Shown piece by piece: positions 51,759 through 62,618 of a stretch of 64,000 nt of DNA; the first letter of the stretch is position 1; each line of letters begins with the position of its first letter. The position numbers and the translations under genes are program-made. Below the pieces are notes generated by a model. That model had not been told where the DNA came from. It did no database searches and worked only from the letters and a program-made list of their open reading frames with translations. The DNA is from Azorinus chamasolen (taxonomy: Eukaryota > Mollusca > Bivalvia > Cardiida > Solecurtidae). The stretch is taken from the NCBI GenBank assembly GCA_963576725.1, contig OY755252.1, forward strand, positions 56,077,985 to 56,141,984, in the 5' to 3' direction.

Positions 51759-51938
51759 TTAACTCATTCTCTCATGTTGACGACTTTTGACGACTCTGTA
51801 AGAGTCACTCAGTGAAACCATTGAGGGGCAAATGCTCTATTTATCACAATGGTTTCAAACTACAAAATTCTATTTAATGCCCCTTTAGATTAATTCAGAG
51901 AGGTTTATCTAAAAATAGCCTATGAGGTAATGGGTTAA
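51759..51938 (+). mobile_element. C-type MITE, array member 4
   Basis: TTAACTCATTCTCTCATGTT to ATGAGGTAATGGGTTAA; the core is reduced. Confidence 0.85.
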
Positions 51939-52480
51939 ACCTTTCTTTCATATAAATGCCTTTCCATTCCTTTGCCGACAGAATAGACCTAGATGAGACT
52001 GCCATTGTAGGAGTTGCATGAGTAGCATCTGCTCTGTTAGCTTATGATCGCAGGTGGCGGTGGTCTAGTGGTAACGCCCGGAGGTCCGGGGTTCAAATCC
52101 CGGTCCCTCCCGGAAATTTCAGAGACGCTTTTCCGTGTCTCCCACCCGCACATCCTCTCCACCCAGGGGTTAAAATGGGTACCTGTGAGGGTCACTCGCC
52201 GGTGCTGCGGCTGCATGATTGCGCCATATGTTAGCAGCGCTCAATATTGTAGACCAATGACTCAATGACCGGGGGAGTAAATGTACAGTACGGCTGAGCG
52301 GTCATTCGGACTGAAAGTAGACTATAACTAGGTACTTTTTTATGATATTATAATAGCTCTGACGCTACAGTTTCTACCAATACCAAAACATCCTGTGTGC
52401 ATATGCCATTATAAAACTCCAGCTAATAAATATTCATGATGTCATTAATTCTTACATGAATATTCAAACAGGGAAATGAT
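51935..52480 (+). mobile_element. B-type MITE hosting a SINE
   Basis: Starts at the TTAA shared with C member 4 (TTAAACCTTTCTTTCATAT). Core GACTGCCATTGTAGGAGTTG. The SINE interrupts at CTTATGAT; it resumes ATTATAATAGCTCTGACGC and runs to TGATGTCATTAATTC and GAATATTCAAACAGGG. Confidence 0.78.
52049..52339 (+). mobile_element. tRNA-derived SINE
   Basis: Box A TGGTCTAGTGGTAACGCC and box B GGGTTCAAATCCC in a head lacking most of an anticodon arm. Body ACGCTTTTCCGTGTCTCCC and GGGTCACTCGCCGGTGC. TTATGAT duplicated at 52042-52048 and 52340-52346. Confidence 0.82.
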
Positions 52481-52590
52481 GAATGAATGGTTGTTCAACG
52501 ACAGTATTTTGTTAAAGTGTTGTGTTTATTCTTTTCCATTATGGTTGAATATATGTTAATCTTTGTACATAGTTTTGATCCAGATTATAG

Positions 52591-52715
52591 TACCGTAAAA
52601 CCTCTATAAAACGGACACTAAATTGTGTTAATTAGTTGATATTTAGGACAGGTGGTTGCTTAAAGCAAGGTTCTACTCTGTTTGCAAATGCGTATTTACA
52701 GAGTAAATGGTGGTT
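52591..52715. mobile_element. F-type left half joined to a B/P-type right end
   Basis: TACCGTAAAACCTCTATAAA ... GCTTAAAGCAAGG, then abruptly TTCTACTCTGTTTGCAAATG and TTTACAGAGTAAATGG. Confidence 0.6.
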
Positions 52716-52850
52716 GATTTTTTATAAACATTGTTTGCCATTTCTATTACCGTCGCTTTTACGATGAATTTAATACCGGTAATTATTATTACAAAAAGCA
52801 ATCATTTAATTAGAAATATGGCGATTTTATATGTCAATCACTCATTTATA

Positions 52851-53076
52851 TTAACGCTTTTATATTGACGACTTTTGACGACTCTGTAAAAGTCACTTTG
52901 TGAAACCATTGTAATAAATAGAGCATTTGCTCCTATAGGAGCAAATGCTTTATTTATCACAATGGTTTCAAATTACAAATTTCTAAAAAGTTTCCTTTCC
53001 TCTAGTTAAGGCTCCTTTTCAGTAGATTTATTCAAAGAGGTTGTATCTAAAAATAGCCTGTGGGGTAATGAGTTAG
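52851..53076 (+). mobile_element. C-type MITE
   Basis: TTAACGCTTTTATATTGACG to TGTGGGGTAATGAGTTAG; centre TTTGCTCCTATAGGAGCAAA. Confidence 0.85.
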
Positions 53077-53199
53077 ACTGATTAGTAGTAACCCTTACAA
53101 CGCTTAATATTATAATGGACTTTTCCAAAACTCAAACAGGTCAAGCTTACGGTGAATATTTCAGGAATTTTCTAAGTAAACTGTAACATGATAAAACAG

Positions 53200-53345
53200 A
53201 GTAACAATGAAAATAATGATATTGATAATAAACATAATAATTATAATAAAGTAATAATAATAATAATGTAAATTCAATTATAATAATAATAATAATAATT
53301 ATTATTATAATAATAATATTAAAAATAATAATAAATATATATATG
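53200..53345. repeat. (AAT)n-rich low-complexity
   Basis: AATAATAATAAT / ATTATTATT runs. Confidence 0.9.
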
Positions 53346-53640
53346 TTACCTCCTTATGGGAGATAGTCATGTACATGCAAAATAGTATTAATAATGACAA
53401 CAGTAATAATAATAATAGTAGTAAAAATAATAATTATATCTCTATTTCTCTATAACAATAATGATGATAATAATAACGATAATGATCAAATCCCTATTTC
53501 CTCCTCATTGGAGATATGCCAATATGCATGTAAAATAATAATAATAGAAACTGTAGCAGCAGTTGCAATGGTAGAAAGAACTGCATTTATCTATTTAAAA
53601 GTGACAATACATATAATAACAGATGTAATTTAGATCAAAG
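53345..53640. repeat. AAT-rich tract with weak tandem structure
   Basis: Two diverged copies of 'CTCCTxATGGGAGATAxxxATGxxCATGCAAAATA' (53350 and 53500) amid AATAAT runs. Confidence 0.5.
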
Positions 53641-53649
53641 TTGTTTTAT

Positions 53650-53970
53650 AACCCCGCCCACAGCTTTTGGCAGTAAATTAATGAATATTGGTGGGCCTAT
53701 TTGATATTTATAAATTATAAACTCCTCCCACTTTCACCATATTTGGTTTTATTTTCCACCCTAAACCCCGACCACTTATGAGCATAATATAGGAGGGGCT
53801 TCGCTACTTAGTCACACTTCTTCACCATTCATGAGTAGGCGGGGCCTTTCATATTTTCCTCGTAACTCGTCCACTTTTACAGTAGAGTTGTTCGCCTAAA
53901 CTCCACCCACTCATGAATATTAATGATTAGGCGGGCTAAGATACTTTATGCCTCACCCTTTTTTCTTTTT
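53650..53970. repeat. Repeats of a GGCGGG/CCCACTCATGAATATTAAT motif
   Basis: CCCGCCCACAGC...TAATGAATATTGG, CATTCATGAGTAGGCGGGGC and CTCCACCCACTCATGAATAT then GATTAGGCGGGC. Related phrase at 56488-56530. Confidence 0.45.
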
Positions 53971-54189
53971 TTTTTTAAAAAACAACACAATTTTATTTTG
54001 GTCCACCCCTTTTAAGGTGTTTAGCCCCTAATGATAGCCCCTAATGAATTGGCAGATATTGCTGTTACCTTCCCACCGAAAAGTGCGCCTACAATGATCA
54101 ATAACCACGTAATCTATTGTAAATGTGGATGGAATTATTAAGGGTTACTTGTGCTCTATTTTTGTATTCAATACTATTGTTAAGTACTA

Positions 54190-54560
54190 CTATTTTTTGT
54201 CATGTCATAGTAATAATTATAATGATATTGATAATAATAGTAATAAGTAGTTGTAGTAATGATAATAGATATAGTGGTTGTAAGAATATGACTTATTTTA
54301 TCAAATAATAGAAATTATTTAATAACAATAATAGCAATAATAATAGGAATAATTTTATAATTGTGATATCAATGTTTATAATGGAAATGAACTAATAGTA
54401 ATGATTAATAATAATAATAATAATTTATAATAACAACAATAATAATAATACAACTGTAATAATGATAACTAGGAGTAGTAGTTATAGAAATAGTGGTTGT
54501 AAGAATAGTAGTAGTATTATTTCGACGATATTATTATTATTATGATTATTATTATTTATC
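54190..54560. repeat. (AAT)n/(ATT)n-rich low-complexity
   Basis: AATAATAATAAT with interspersed GTAGTAG; the phrase AGTGGTTGTAAGAATA occurs at ~54273 and ~54492. Confidence 0.8.
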
Positions 54561-54678
54561 ATAGCATTATTATGGCTAGATCAGCCACTGTACAATATAG
54601 ACCCAAACCAAATCCCCATCCACATCTGCCACTGCTTTGATTAACACACAATGTATACCCAGATGAGTCGTTGTGGGT

Positions 54679-54897
54679 TTAACCCATTCCCTCATATTGA
54701 CGACTCTGTAACAGTCACGTTGTGAAACCATTGTGATAAATAGAGCATTTGCTCCTATAGGAGCAAATGCTCTATTTATCACAATGATTTCAAGCAAAAA
54801 AAATCTAAAAAAAATCCTTTTCTCTAGTTAATGCTCCTTTTCGGTGGATTTATTCAAAGAGGTTGTATCTAAAATAGCCTATGAGGGAATGGGTTAA
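54679..54897 (+). mobile_element. C-type TTAA MITE
   Basis: TTAACCCATTCCCTCATATT to ATGAGGGAATGGGTTAA; perfect centre. Confidence 0.92.
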
Positions 54898-55391
54898 CAC
54901 ACAGCGTTAACCCCAGATCATCCACTGCGTTGTGTTAACTCAAAGTGTATACCTTGATCATTCACTACACACTGTTAAGACTCAGATCAGCCACTGTCAT
55001 GTTTAATACATAGTGTAGACCCAGATCAGTCATTATGCCATAATGCGATTTGACGAATGCATAATTTATGCATGTGGTAACGTACGGAATCATGCAGAAT
55101 GAGCAATAGTGTAGAACCAACTTGGACGCCGTGCTGAACGCCCCACCGATGGTCTTGTTCTCACAGGTTTCCAATTTTTTACTAACCCATGTTCTTGTGA
55201 GTCGACTCGTGCACAGGGTTTCATCCGGGTTCTTTGAGAATTATGGCTTGAACAGAGCTTCACGTGCCAGCGTATACGAAACAACAACAACAAAAAACAG
55301 GCATGATGAAATACATATTTATCTTTGTCCATAACAACAATTACACATCATTTTTACCACTGTTACCAAAACAAAAACCTCATACTTCATT

Positions 55392-55560
<169 letters not shown>

Positions 55561-55590
55561 CAAATTCCAGAAATATCCCTCAACATCAAA

Positions 55591-56029
55591 TCGTAACTCT
55601 TTCGCTGTCATTGTCGCACCTGTGATTACCAAAGCAAACAGGCTGGATCCAGGCGAGACGCCGAGTAACTCAGCATCTCATCAGGATCCAAACTGTGTGT
55701 TGCTATGGTAATATTGTTAACCCTTTCCTAACTAAATAGTAAATACGCCTTTCTACGCCTCTGTAAAAAGCACCTGTTGAAACCATCGTGATAAATAGAG
55801 CATTTGCTCCTATAGGAGCAAATGCTCTATTTATCACAATGGTTTCAAACTGCAAAATTCTAAAAAAAAATCCTTTTCTTTAGTTAATGCTCCTTTTCGG
55901 TAGATTTATTCAAAGAGATTGGATAAAAAAAAGCCTATGAGGGAATGGGTTAAGGAAAAGAGGGGGGGTGCACAAACGTAAATAGGCGACAAATTATGCC
56001 AACGACAATATTTGGCAGCGAAAGAATCA
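55591..56029 (+). mobile_element. A-type MITE hosting C17
   Basis: GTAACTCTTTCGCTGTCATT; core GACGCCGAGTAACTCAGCAT. Cut at ATATTG|TTAA, resumes at GGAAAAGAGG and ends TTGGCAGCGAAAGAATCAA. Confidence 0.8.
55717..55953 (+). mobile_element. C-type TTAA MITE (C17)
   Basis: TTAACCCTTTCCTAACTAAA to ATGAGGGAATGGGTTAA; perfect centre TTTGCTCCTATAGGAGCAAA. The left end TACGCCTTTCTACGCC resembles B. Confidence 0.88.
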
Positions 56030-56074
56030 AATATGAAGTGTGTTTTAAATTGGTGTCATTTTTGTAATGACAAT

Positions 56075-56215
56075 AATAGCAATACTAATAATAATCATTA
56101 TCATAATAATGATAATAATAATAATAAAAATAATAGTAATAATAATAAATATAATGATCATAAATTTATAATAATAAATAATTACGATAAATAATAATAA
56201 TAAGAAGAAGAAATA
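56075..56215. repeat. (AAT)n low-complexity
   Basis: AATAATAATAA-rich. Confidence 0.9.
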
Positions 56216-56229
56216 AGAAAAATTATAAC

Positions 56230-56900
56230 AGGGGAGCTGTGCATTAAACTGTCAACTGCCTAAATATTTCTCCATTCATAATAACTAAAACTTCGCGATG
56301 ATAATAATAATAATTATTATTATTATTATTAGTGTTGAATTTATATATTTATATCGTTTTAATTAACCATATTTTGTTTCATCCTTATGCGGTTTGGATC
56401 TTTTTCATCCTTATGCTATTTGGATCTTTCATTCCTGTGCTATTAAGTATTGTTATTGGAGTATTCGTGTTTGTGCTATCAAGTAGGAGTTGGGCGGAGT
56501 CATGATATCAAGTCACTTTTCATGAATATTCATGCTTTGGGGAAGTCACCCCCACAATCTTGGCATCTATTCCCTGCTATTTGTTCATCCTGACAAGGTG
56601 GGTATTCTTCGCGCCTTGTTCATCGTCATTGTCCCACAATCATCCACCCGTGTTTTGTCCAATATACATGTATATGTTGCAGTCAATCTGCGTAATCAGT
56701 CACTTCACGAAATGCCTCAAATTTTCAATCTTTTCATGAAATGACTGAATAACACATTCAGTCATTTCACGAAATAACCGAATCGACTTGAGTTTTATTT
56801 ATTACATTGTAATGATTGGTTATACAAACGTTGTGACTGGAGGATTGACAGACGGTACAATTTCTTGGCATATTTCTGACAGAGGCAGAAACTGTAGAAT
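56230..56900. other. Mostly unassigned; one 18-bp-arm hairpin
   Basis: Hairpin TTTCATGAAATGACTGAA / TTCAGTCATTTCACGAAA at about 56733-56776. Short tandem TTCATCCTTATGC...TTGGATC at 56379-56425. No gene. Confidence 0.5.
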
Positions 56901-56908
56901 CAAATCTA

Positions 56909-57113
56909 TAGTAAAACCTCGATTATTCGAACACTAAAATATGTATTATTATCGATCATTAAGACAGGTGGCAGCTTAATGCATGGTAAAAGTCATGCAG
57001 AAAGCTCCTCTAGGAGCTTTCTGCATGGCTTTCATCATGCATTAAGCAGCCACCTGCCTAAAAGGTTTTAAATTCGTTTATAACGAAATTCGAATAATCG
57101 AGATTTTACTGTA
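56909..57113. mobile_element. K-type palindromic MITE
   Basis: TAGTAAAACCTCGATTATTC to GAATAATCGAGATTTTACTGT; centre AAAGCTCCTCTAGGAGCTTT. Confidence 0.9.
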
Positions 57114-57269
57114 TATTATTTCATGAGCAAACAGTGCAGCAACCAAGTCTCGCATTTAACAACTTTTCTAACTCGCCAAAATACAGCTGAACTTCCAAAC
57201 TACTAGCATAGTAATTCTTATATATAGAAACATAACACTAAAGTCCGTTATTATATAGTAAAACCTGTC

Positions 57270-57484
57270 TCCACCCTTTTCGCCATGAATATTCATGTAA
57301 GAATAGATCTAATTAGAATAATTATTATTATAGCACTTGGACACAGGAAGCTTTGGCCGTGGCAGAAACTGTAGAATTATATCTGTATTTTATGTTAAGG
57401 AAGCAGAGCAGACCCTGATCAGACGACTCCTTCAGGATCTAGGTCTACGCTGTTTGCAAAGGCTTAGAAATGCGTATTTATTTA
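57270..57484 (+). mobile_element. P-type MITE
   Basis: CCACCCTTTTCGCCATGAAT; GACGACTCCTTCAGGATC; ATGCGTATTTATTTAA. Confidence 0.65.
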
Positions 57485-57710
57485 ACCTTTTCCTTCATAT
57501 TGCCGACTTTTGACGACTCTGTAAAAGTCACTTTGTGAAACCATAGTGATAAATAGAGCATATGCTCCTATAGGAGCAAATGCTCTATTTTTCACAATGG
57601 TTTCAAACTACGAAATTCTAAAAAATTCCTTTTCTCTAATTAATGCTCCTTTTCGGTAGATTAATTCAAAGAGCTTGTATCTAAAAATAGCCTATGAGGT
57701 AATGGGTTAA
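57482..57710 (+). mobile_element. C-type TTAA MITE
   Basis: TTAACCTTTTCCTTCATATT to ATGAGGTAATGGGTTAA; centre ATGCTCCTATAGGAGC. Confidence 0.88.
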
Positions 57711-57833
57711 GAGACCATAAAAAGGTCTACTTATTCTAAGTATGGATCTGTACGACAGGTGGTAGCTTAATGCAGGTCAAAAGTAATACAAAAAGCTCTT
57801 ATAGGAGCTTTCCGCATTGCTAACCCCTGCTTG

Positions 57834-58061
57834 TTAACCCATTACCTCATAGGCTATTTTTAGATCCTGCCTCTTTGAGTAAGTCTACCGAAAAGGAGCA
57901 TTTACTATGGAAAAGTAAAAAAATTGAATTGTGAAGCTTGAAATCATTGTGATAAATAGAACATTTTCGTCTATAGGAGCAAATACTTTATTTATCACAA
58001 TGGTTTGAACAGGTGACTTTTGCAGAGGCGCTAAAGGCGTCAATATGAGGGAACGGGTTAA
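57834..58061 (-). mobile_element. C-type TTAA MITE
   Basis: TTAACCCATTACCTCATAGG to ATGAGGGAACGGGTTAA; shares its right TTAA with the A element. Confidence 0.88.
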
Positions 58062-58274
58062 CCCTTTCGCTGCCAATGCCGGATCTGTGATTACCCATGC
58101 AAACAGTTTGGATCCAGATGAGACGCCGAGTAACTCGGCGTCTCATCAGGATCCAAACTGTTTGTTACTGTTACTATGTTTTTGAAACAAAAATTGAAGA
58201 AAATAAAAAAAAAATGAAATTTTGTAGCAGACGACAAATTAGCAGCCGACAGAGTTTGGCAGCGAAAGGGTTAA
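58058..58274 (+). mobile_element. A-type TTAA MITE, best copy
   Basis: TTAACCCTTTCGCTGCCAA to TTGGCAGCGAAAGGGTTAA. Perfect hairpin GACGCCGAGTAACTCGGCGT within GTTTGGATCCAGATGA arms; 217 bp. Confidence 0.93.
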
Positions 58275-58394
58275 GACAGGTTCTGCCGCAATGAATAACG
58301 AAATGAGTCGTAGTTCCAGATCTGCAATAGCAAGTGATTGCTCGGTACAAAGAATGAATGTAATATAAAGATTCCCTATGGAAGTACTATTCTT

Positions 58395-58912
58395 AACAAT
58401 TTACCTCATAGATACGCCATTGCAAACAGCGTAGACTCTGGTCAGGTGGTAGAGCGTCCGCCTGCGGCACGGGAGGTCGTGGGTTCGATCCCCGGCCGCG
58501 ACAGACCAAAAGTCGTTAAATGTTGGTACTAGTAGCTCCCTAAGGCCTTGTCTACGCTCGACATTAAAGGTGTAGTTCTAGGACTGGTCGGCCAGGTGTC
58601 AGGATAATGTGACTGGGTGGGGTGGCCTTGCCATGTACCTGCGGCAGGAGTATTCCAGTGAGGCAGCACTATAACTTGTCTCATGCGGGTGCCGTCTGCA
58701 AATAACTGAAATACTGTTGGTCGGACGTAAAACCCAACTCACTCACTCACTCACTGGTCAGGTAGCTCCAGTCTGCTTATAACATAATATACATGTAAAT
58801 AGGATTCTACAGTTTTTACCATGGTCAAAACGTCCGTGTGTTCATGGCGTTATAGAAATCAGCTAATTAATATGCATGACGTGATGATTTCTTACATGAA
58901 TATTCATGATTC
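58395..58912 (+). mobile_element. B-type MITE hosting a SINE
   Basis: TACCTCATAGATACGCCATT then GCAAACAGCGTAGACTC; the SINE interrupts; resumes GGTAGCTCCAGTCTGCTTAT, GATTCTACAGTTTTTACCA and TTACATGAATATTCATG. Confidence 0.75.
58448..58753 (+). mobile_element. tRNA-derived SINE with CTCA-repeat tail
   Basis: Box A TGGTCAGGTGGTAGAGCG and box B GGGTTCGATCCCC. The 3' region AACTGAAATACTGTTGG and a tail (CTCA)n resemble bivalve SINEs as I recall them. CTGGTCAGGT lies at 58438-58447 and 58754-58763, a possible target duplication overlapping box A. Confidence 0.82.
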
Positions 58913-58982
58913 TCAGCTTATTATTTTCGCTATGCATTAAGTTATCACATGCCTTAAAATACAGAATCAACCTTTTGAATGG

Positions 58983-59395
58983 ATGTTGTATCGAGGTTTT
59001 ACTGTAGTTCAAAGTACCAGTCTGTTGTTGTATCGAGGTTTTACTGTAGTTCAAAGTACCAGTTTGTTGCTGTATCGAGGTGTAGTTCAAAGTACCAGTC
59101 TGTTATGGTATCGAAGTTTTACTGTAGCTCAAAATGCCAGTCTGTTGTTGTATCAAGGTTTTACTGTAGTTCAAAGAACCAGTCTGTTGTATCGAGGTTT
59201 AACTGTAGTTCAAAGTACCAGTCTGTTGTTGTATCGAGGTGTAGTTCAAAGTACCAGTCCGTTGTTGTATCGAGGTTTTACTGTAGCTCAGAGTACCAGT
59301 CTGTTGTTGTATCGAGGTTTTACTGTAGTTCAGAGTACCAGTCTGTTGTTGTATCGGGGTTTTACTGTAGGTCAAAGAACCAGTCTGGCTGTTAC
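58983..59395 (+). repeat. 39-bp minisatellite carrying a K-type MITE end
   Basis: About ten units of GTTGTATCGAGGTTTTACTG plus TAGTTCAAAGTACCAGTCT. Some lack TTTTACT. The phrase TCGAGGTTTTACTGTA is the K-family terminus. Confidence 0.9.
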
Positions 59396-59758
59396 ATTTT
59401 TATTGATCAATCTGTTGAGTCAGCGGCCTGGCATATAGCGAATCAATAATGACCTTGAGGGATAGACATGGAAGTTCCCTATACAGAATTTGTGCGTTGT
59501 GTGTGGCATTTTAGTGTCTTTGTTATGTATGAATTAATTTTGAAAGTATGGAAATTAAGGTAAGTGCAAGATGCTGAATTTTGAAATGAACTACTCTAAA
59601 ATTTAAAAAGGTCAAGCTTATATTGAATATTCAGAGATTTTTGTTTGATTGAGAGGGTTCCGTAAGGATCCTTCTCATCTGGGCCTACACTGTTTGCAAA
59701 GGACATTAGTAACTCGTTTCCCGCACTTGTGGGTTCGTCTGCAAACAATGTCGTAGGC
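59396..59758. other. No gene recognised
   Basis: Short B-type remnant GGATCCTTCTCATCTGGGCC then TACACTGTTTGC near 59668-59697. Confidence 0.4.
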
Positions 59759-59971
59759 TTTAATCCATTCCCTCATAGGCTATTTTTAAATCATATCACT
59801 TTGAATGAATCTACCGAAAAGGAGCATTAACTAGAGAAATGGGAACTTTTTGAATTTTTTAGTTTGAAACCACTGTGATAAATAGAGCAAATGCTCTATT
59901 TATCACAATGGTTTCAACAGGTGATTTTTACAGAGGCGTATAAAGGCATATTTATGGAGGAAATGATTTAA
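59759..59971 (-). mobile_element. C-type TTAA MITE
   Basis: TTAATCCATTCCCTCATAGG to TTTATGGAGGAAATGATTTAA; the core lacks CTCCTATAGG. Confidence 0.82.
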
Positions 59972-60145
59972 AGTTGACTTTCTTCTATTTCTTCTCTAAA
60001 AACGTACATAATGTATCAAAACAGTTTGGATCCTAGTGAGACATTAAGTCGCTTTCCGGCGTTCTTGTAGTCTCGTATCTCTCCACCAATCCCTATCGTT
60101 CTGCCAGAAAGATTGGCGGGGAAATAGTAAAATGGATTTTACTTT

Positions 60146-60400
60146 TCTCTTAACTCCATAAGTATACTTTTCTACGCCTGTATAAACAGAGCAGACCCAG
60201 ATAAGGCGGCTCCTATAGGGGCCGGGCCGTCTGATCAAGGTTTGTTCTGTTTGCTTATCATAATATTATAACAATTACATACATGTATATAATGATGCTA
60301 TAGTTTCTGCCACGGCCAAAAGTTCCCGTGTCAATAACCTACTATAACAATCAATCTAATTGGTATTCATGATGACATTTTTCGTACATTAATGTTTTAG
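60146..60400 (+). mobile_element. B-type MITE
   Basis: CTTAACTCCATAAGTATAC; core GGCGGCTCCTATAGGGGCCG with GGGCC duplicated; TTCATGATGACATTTTTCG. Confidence 0.72.
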
Positions 60401-60546
60401 AATAAACGGCTAGAGTTCCCTTTTATTTACAGCTGTTAGTGTTGTCATTCACATGACCTTCTTGATGTTAGATAATTGACAGTTTCACCAGCTTGCATTT
60501 CATTTGCACCGTCAGCTTGCGTAACAGGTGTATGGTCTTCAGACGT

Positions 60547-61007
60547 TACAGTAGAATCGGTCTAAAGCGATCATGAAAATGATGTCTAATATTGGTCTTT
60601 AAGTCAGGTGGTAGCGCAATGCAGAAAGCTGCTAATGGAGCTTTCTGCATTACTTTTGCCCTGTATTACTTTTGCCCTGCATTAAATAACCACCCTTTTT
60701 CGGATGTAGTTGTCCAAACAACATACATGTATATGTTCGCTTAACCCTTTCCCTCATATAAACGTGTTTTCACGCATTTGCAAACAGAGTAGACCTTGAT
60801 CAGACGGCTCCTAGAGGAGCCGTCTGATCAGGGTCTGCTCTGTTTGCTGATGAAATTTGAAAGATGTTTCCTTACTTTCTACAAATGGCTACAATTGTTC
60901 CAACTTCCAACTTTCATTATAACTATTCCGGTTCATGAATATTCAATAGGTATGTGAATTTGAAATAAACATAGAACAGGGAAAGGGTTAAGACAGACTC
61001 TACTGCA
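60547..61007. mobile_element. G-type MITE hosting O4
   Basis: TACAGTAGAATCGGTCTAAA. The arm CTGTATTACTTTTGCCC is duplicated near 60650. The right TIR is cut at GTTCGC|TTAA and resumes GACAGACTCTACTGCA. Confidence 0.8.
60741..60991 (+). mobile_element. O-type TTAA MITE (O4)
   Basis: TTAACCCTTTCCCTCATATA to AACAGGGAAAGGGTTAA. Perfect hairpin ACGGCTCCTAGAGGAGCCGT. Confidence 0.92.
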
Positions 61008-61060
61008 CTTTTATATCGTCAGCGTCAGACAATACATGGGAGAAATCAAAAGTGCTGCTT

Positions 61061-61192
61061 TAACCCTTTACTCCATAGATACGCCTTTTGTCGTCTTTGC
61101 AAACAGGGTAGACCCAGATCATATTTGTTTCTTTGCCCTTTACCTGATGAATATCAATGCGAAAAATAATCATGGATAACGATTTTAACCTT
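61061..61192 (+). mobile_element. B/P-type remnant
   Basis: TTAACCCTTTACTCCATAGA, GCAAACAGGGTAGACCC, then TTACCTGATGAATATCAATG. Confidence 0.55.
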
Positions 61193-61395
61193 TAGCCTGC
61201 TGAGCAAATTATTTTTACAAAAGTGTTCACCTACTACATTTCCGAATTTCAAGCTATATAATCAATTTTCCTACCAAAATGCAATCAGGGTGTCAAAGAG
61301 TTTGGATCCTGATGAGACGCCGAGTTAGTCGGCGTCTCATCTGGATCCAAACTGTTTGCATAGGTATCCACAATTCCGCTCATTGCAGGCTAAAG
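61193..61395. mobile_element. A'-type MITE (TTAGCCTGC ends)
   Basis: TTAGCCTGCTGAGCAAATTA to TTGCAGGCTAAAGG. Core GACGCCGAGTTAGTCGGCGT. Confidence 0.82.
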
Positions 61396-61494
61396 GTTAA
61401 TAATGATTTTTTGTAACGGTATATAGGCACAGAAAAAATGGGATGTGGTAGAAACTATAGTTTCAGATCTACATGTATATTAGTCCATCAGCAA

Positions 61495-61590
61495 ACCAAT
61501 AGGCGCCATCTGATCTGGGTCTACTCATCTGATCTGGGTCTACTTATCTGATCTGGGTCTACTCTGTTTGCAAGGGCAGTAACAGGTTAA
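61495..61590. mobile_element. P-type remnant with a triplicated arm
   Basis: ATCTGATCTGGGTCTACT occurs three times in a row (period ~21) before CTGTTTGCAAGGG. Confidence 0.7.
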
Positions 61591-61617
61591 ATGGTTAAAG
61601 ATATTTGGCTGCTTAAT

Positions 61618-62254
61618 TTAAAGAGGAAATCCTTACAATGAAAACAGATTTTCAATAATATTAATATCATAAAACTTTTTTATGTTTAACCATTATTATG
61701 AAGATTGTCAATTTGAACTTACAGTTGAACTTCGTTATCTCGAACTCGGATAACTCGAACTCGGATTAAATCGAACTGAAAGTTCGGTCCTTCCGAAATC
61801 TAACAATACAGAATTGGAACAGGAGCTTTCAGCATTCCTGTAGACCTGCATTAAGCTGTTAACTTGAGAAATTGTCCAGATTATGAATCGCATAACTCGA
61901 ACTTCTGTTATCTCGAACTAATTTATATAGTCCCTTGAAGTTCGAGATATCGAAGTTCAACTGTATGTCGAAAAATGTCCTTGTGATACAAAATAAACCA
62001 TTTTCATCGATAATTTATAATTTTTGTTCTACAACAAAATATTTTCAGACTTCGAACAGTGAACGAAACTAAAACGCGAGCCGAATAAGTTTGGTCTTCA
62101 ATATCAAACACATAAAAGTTGTGTCTTCCTTTTTTCGCGTTTATTCGACTGGATTTCTTGCCATATAATTATTTCTTTTCGGCATATAAACGAATGATTT
62201 ATGTAATTGTTAGGCATTTTTAAAACACGTTGCGAGTAGAGGTTATCACTTTAA
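61618..62254. mobile_element. U-type TTAA element hosting H4
   Basis: TTAAAGAGGAAATCCTTACA; AAACGCGAGCCGAATAAG; GTTGTGTCTTCC; right end GGTTATCACTTTAA. Flanked by GGCTGC|TTAA and TTAA|TGCATGACG, i.e. a G-type arm. Confidence 0.75.
61720..61965. mobile_element. H-type MITE (H4)
   Basis: TACAGTTGAACTTCGTTATC to GATATCGAAGTTCAACTGTA. The left half of the centre is deleted, leaving GGAGCTTTCAGCATTCC. Confidence 0.88.
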
Positions 62255-62392
62255 TGCATGACGTAAGTAATGTATTAAGCTCCCGTATAGGATCTTTCTG
62301 CATTAACGTCGTTCTGCATTGTAAGCAGCCACCTGCTTTTAAAAATACTCGCGTTCATTCATAAAGCACCCGCTGTAGATAGGTTTTGCAGT
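62251..62392. mobile_element. G-like MITE remnant
   Basis: TTAATGCATGACGTAAGTAA; GCTCCCGTATAGGATC; GTAAGCAGCCACCTGC; GATAGGTTTTGCAGT. Confidence 0.6.
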
Positions 62393-62618
62393 TATGTTGT
62401 ATCGAGCTGTTTGTTTCTCCTGTCTGGGACAGCACCACAGACAATCAATACTAGACTCTGAAGGCAGTGTCCTATCTGGCATCAATGTATGCTCATGCCG
62501 AGAATATCTATGCAACATTACAGAAAAGCATCACTACCATGTTCACCTAAAAGAGTCATAAGGCTGGATCTCAAAGCCATGTGCGTGCTTAGTGAAGGAT
62601 GGAAGTTATACAGAAAGC

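Larger units (their letters stand above)
57255..58290. mobile_element. G-type MITE containing four TTAA-type insertions
   Basis: Left TIR TAGTAAAACCTGTCT, then P (57270-57484) and C (57482-57710), G body GAGACCATAAAAAGGTC with core AAAAGCTCTTATAGGAGC, then C (57834-58061) and A (58058-58274), then the G right TIR GACAGGTTCTGCCGCA. The G right inner arm is missing. Confidence 0.75.

Noticed and set aside
58979..59449. 156- and 151-residue repeat ORFs
   Set aside because: Both come from the 39-bp minisatellite in two frames.
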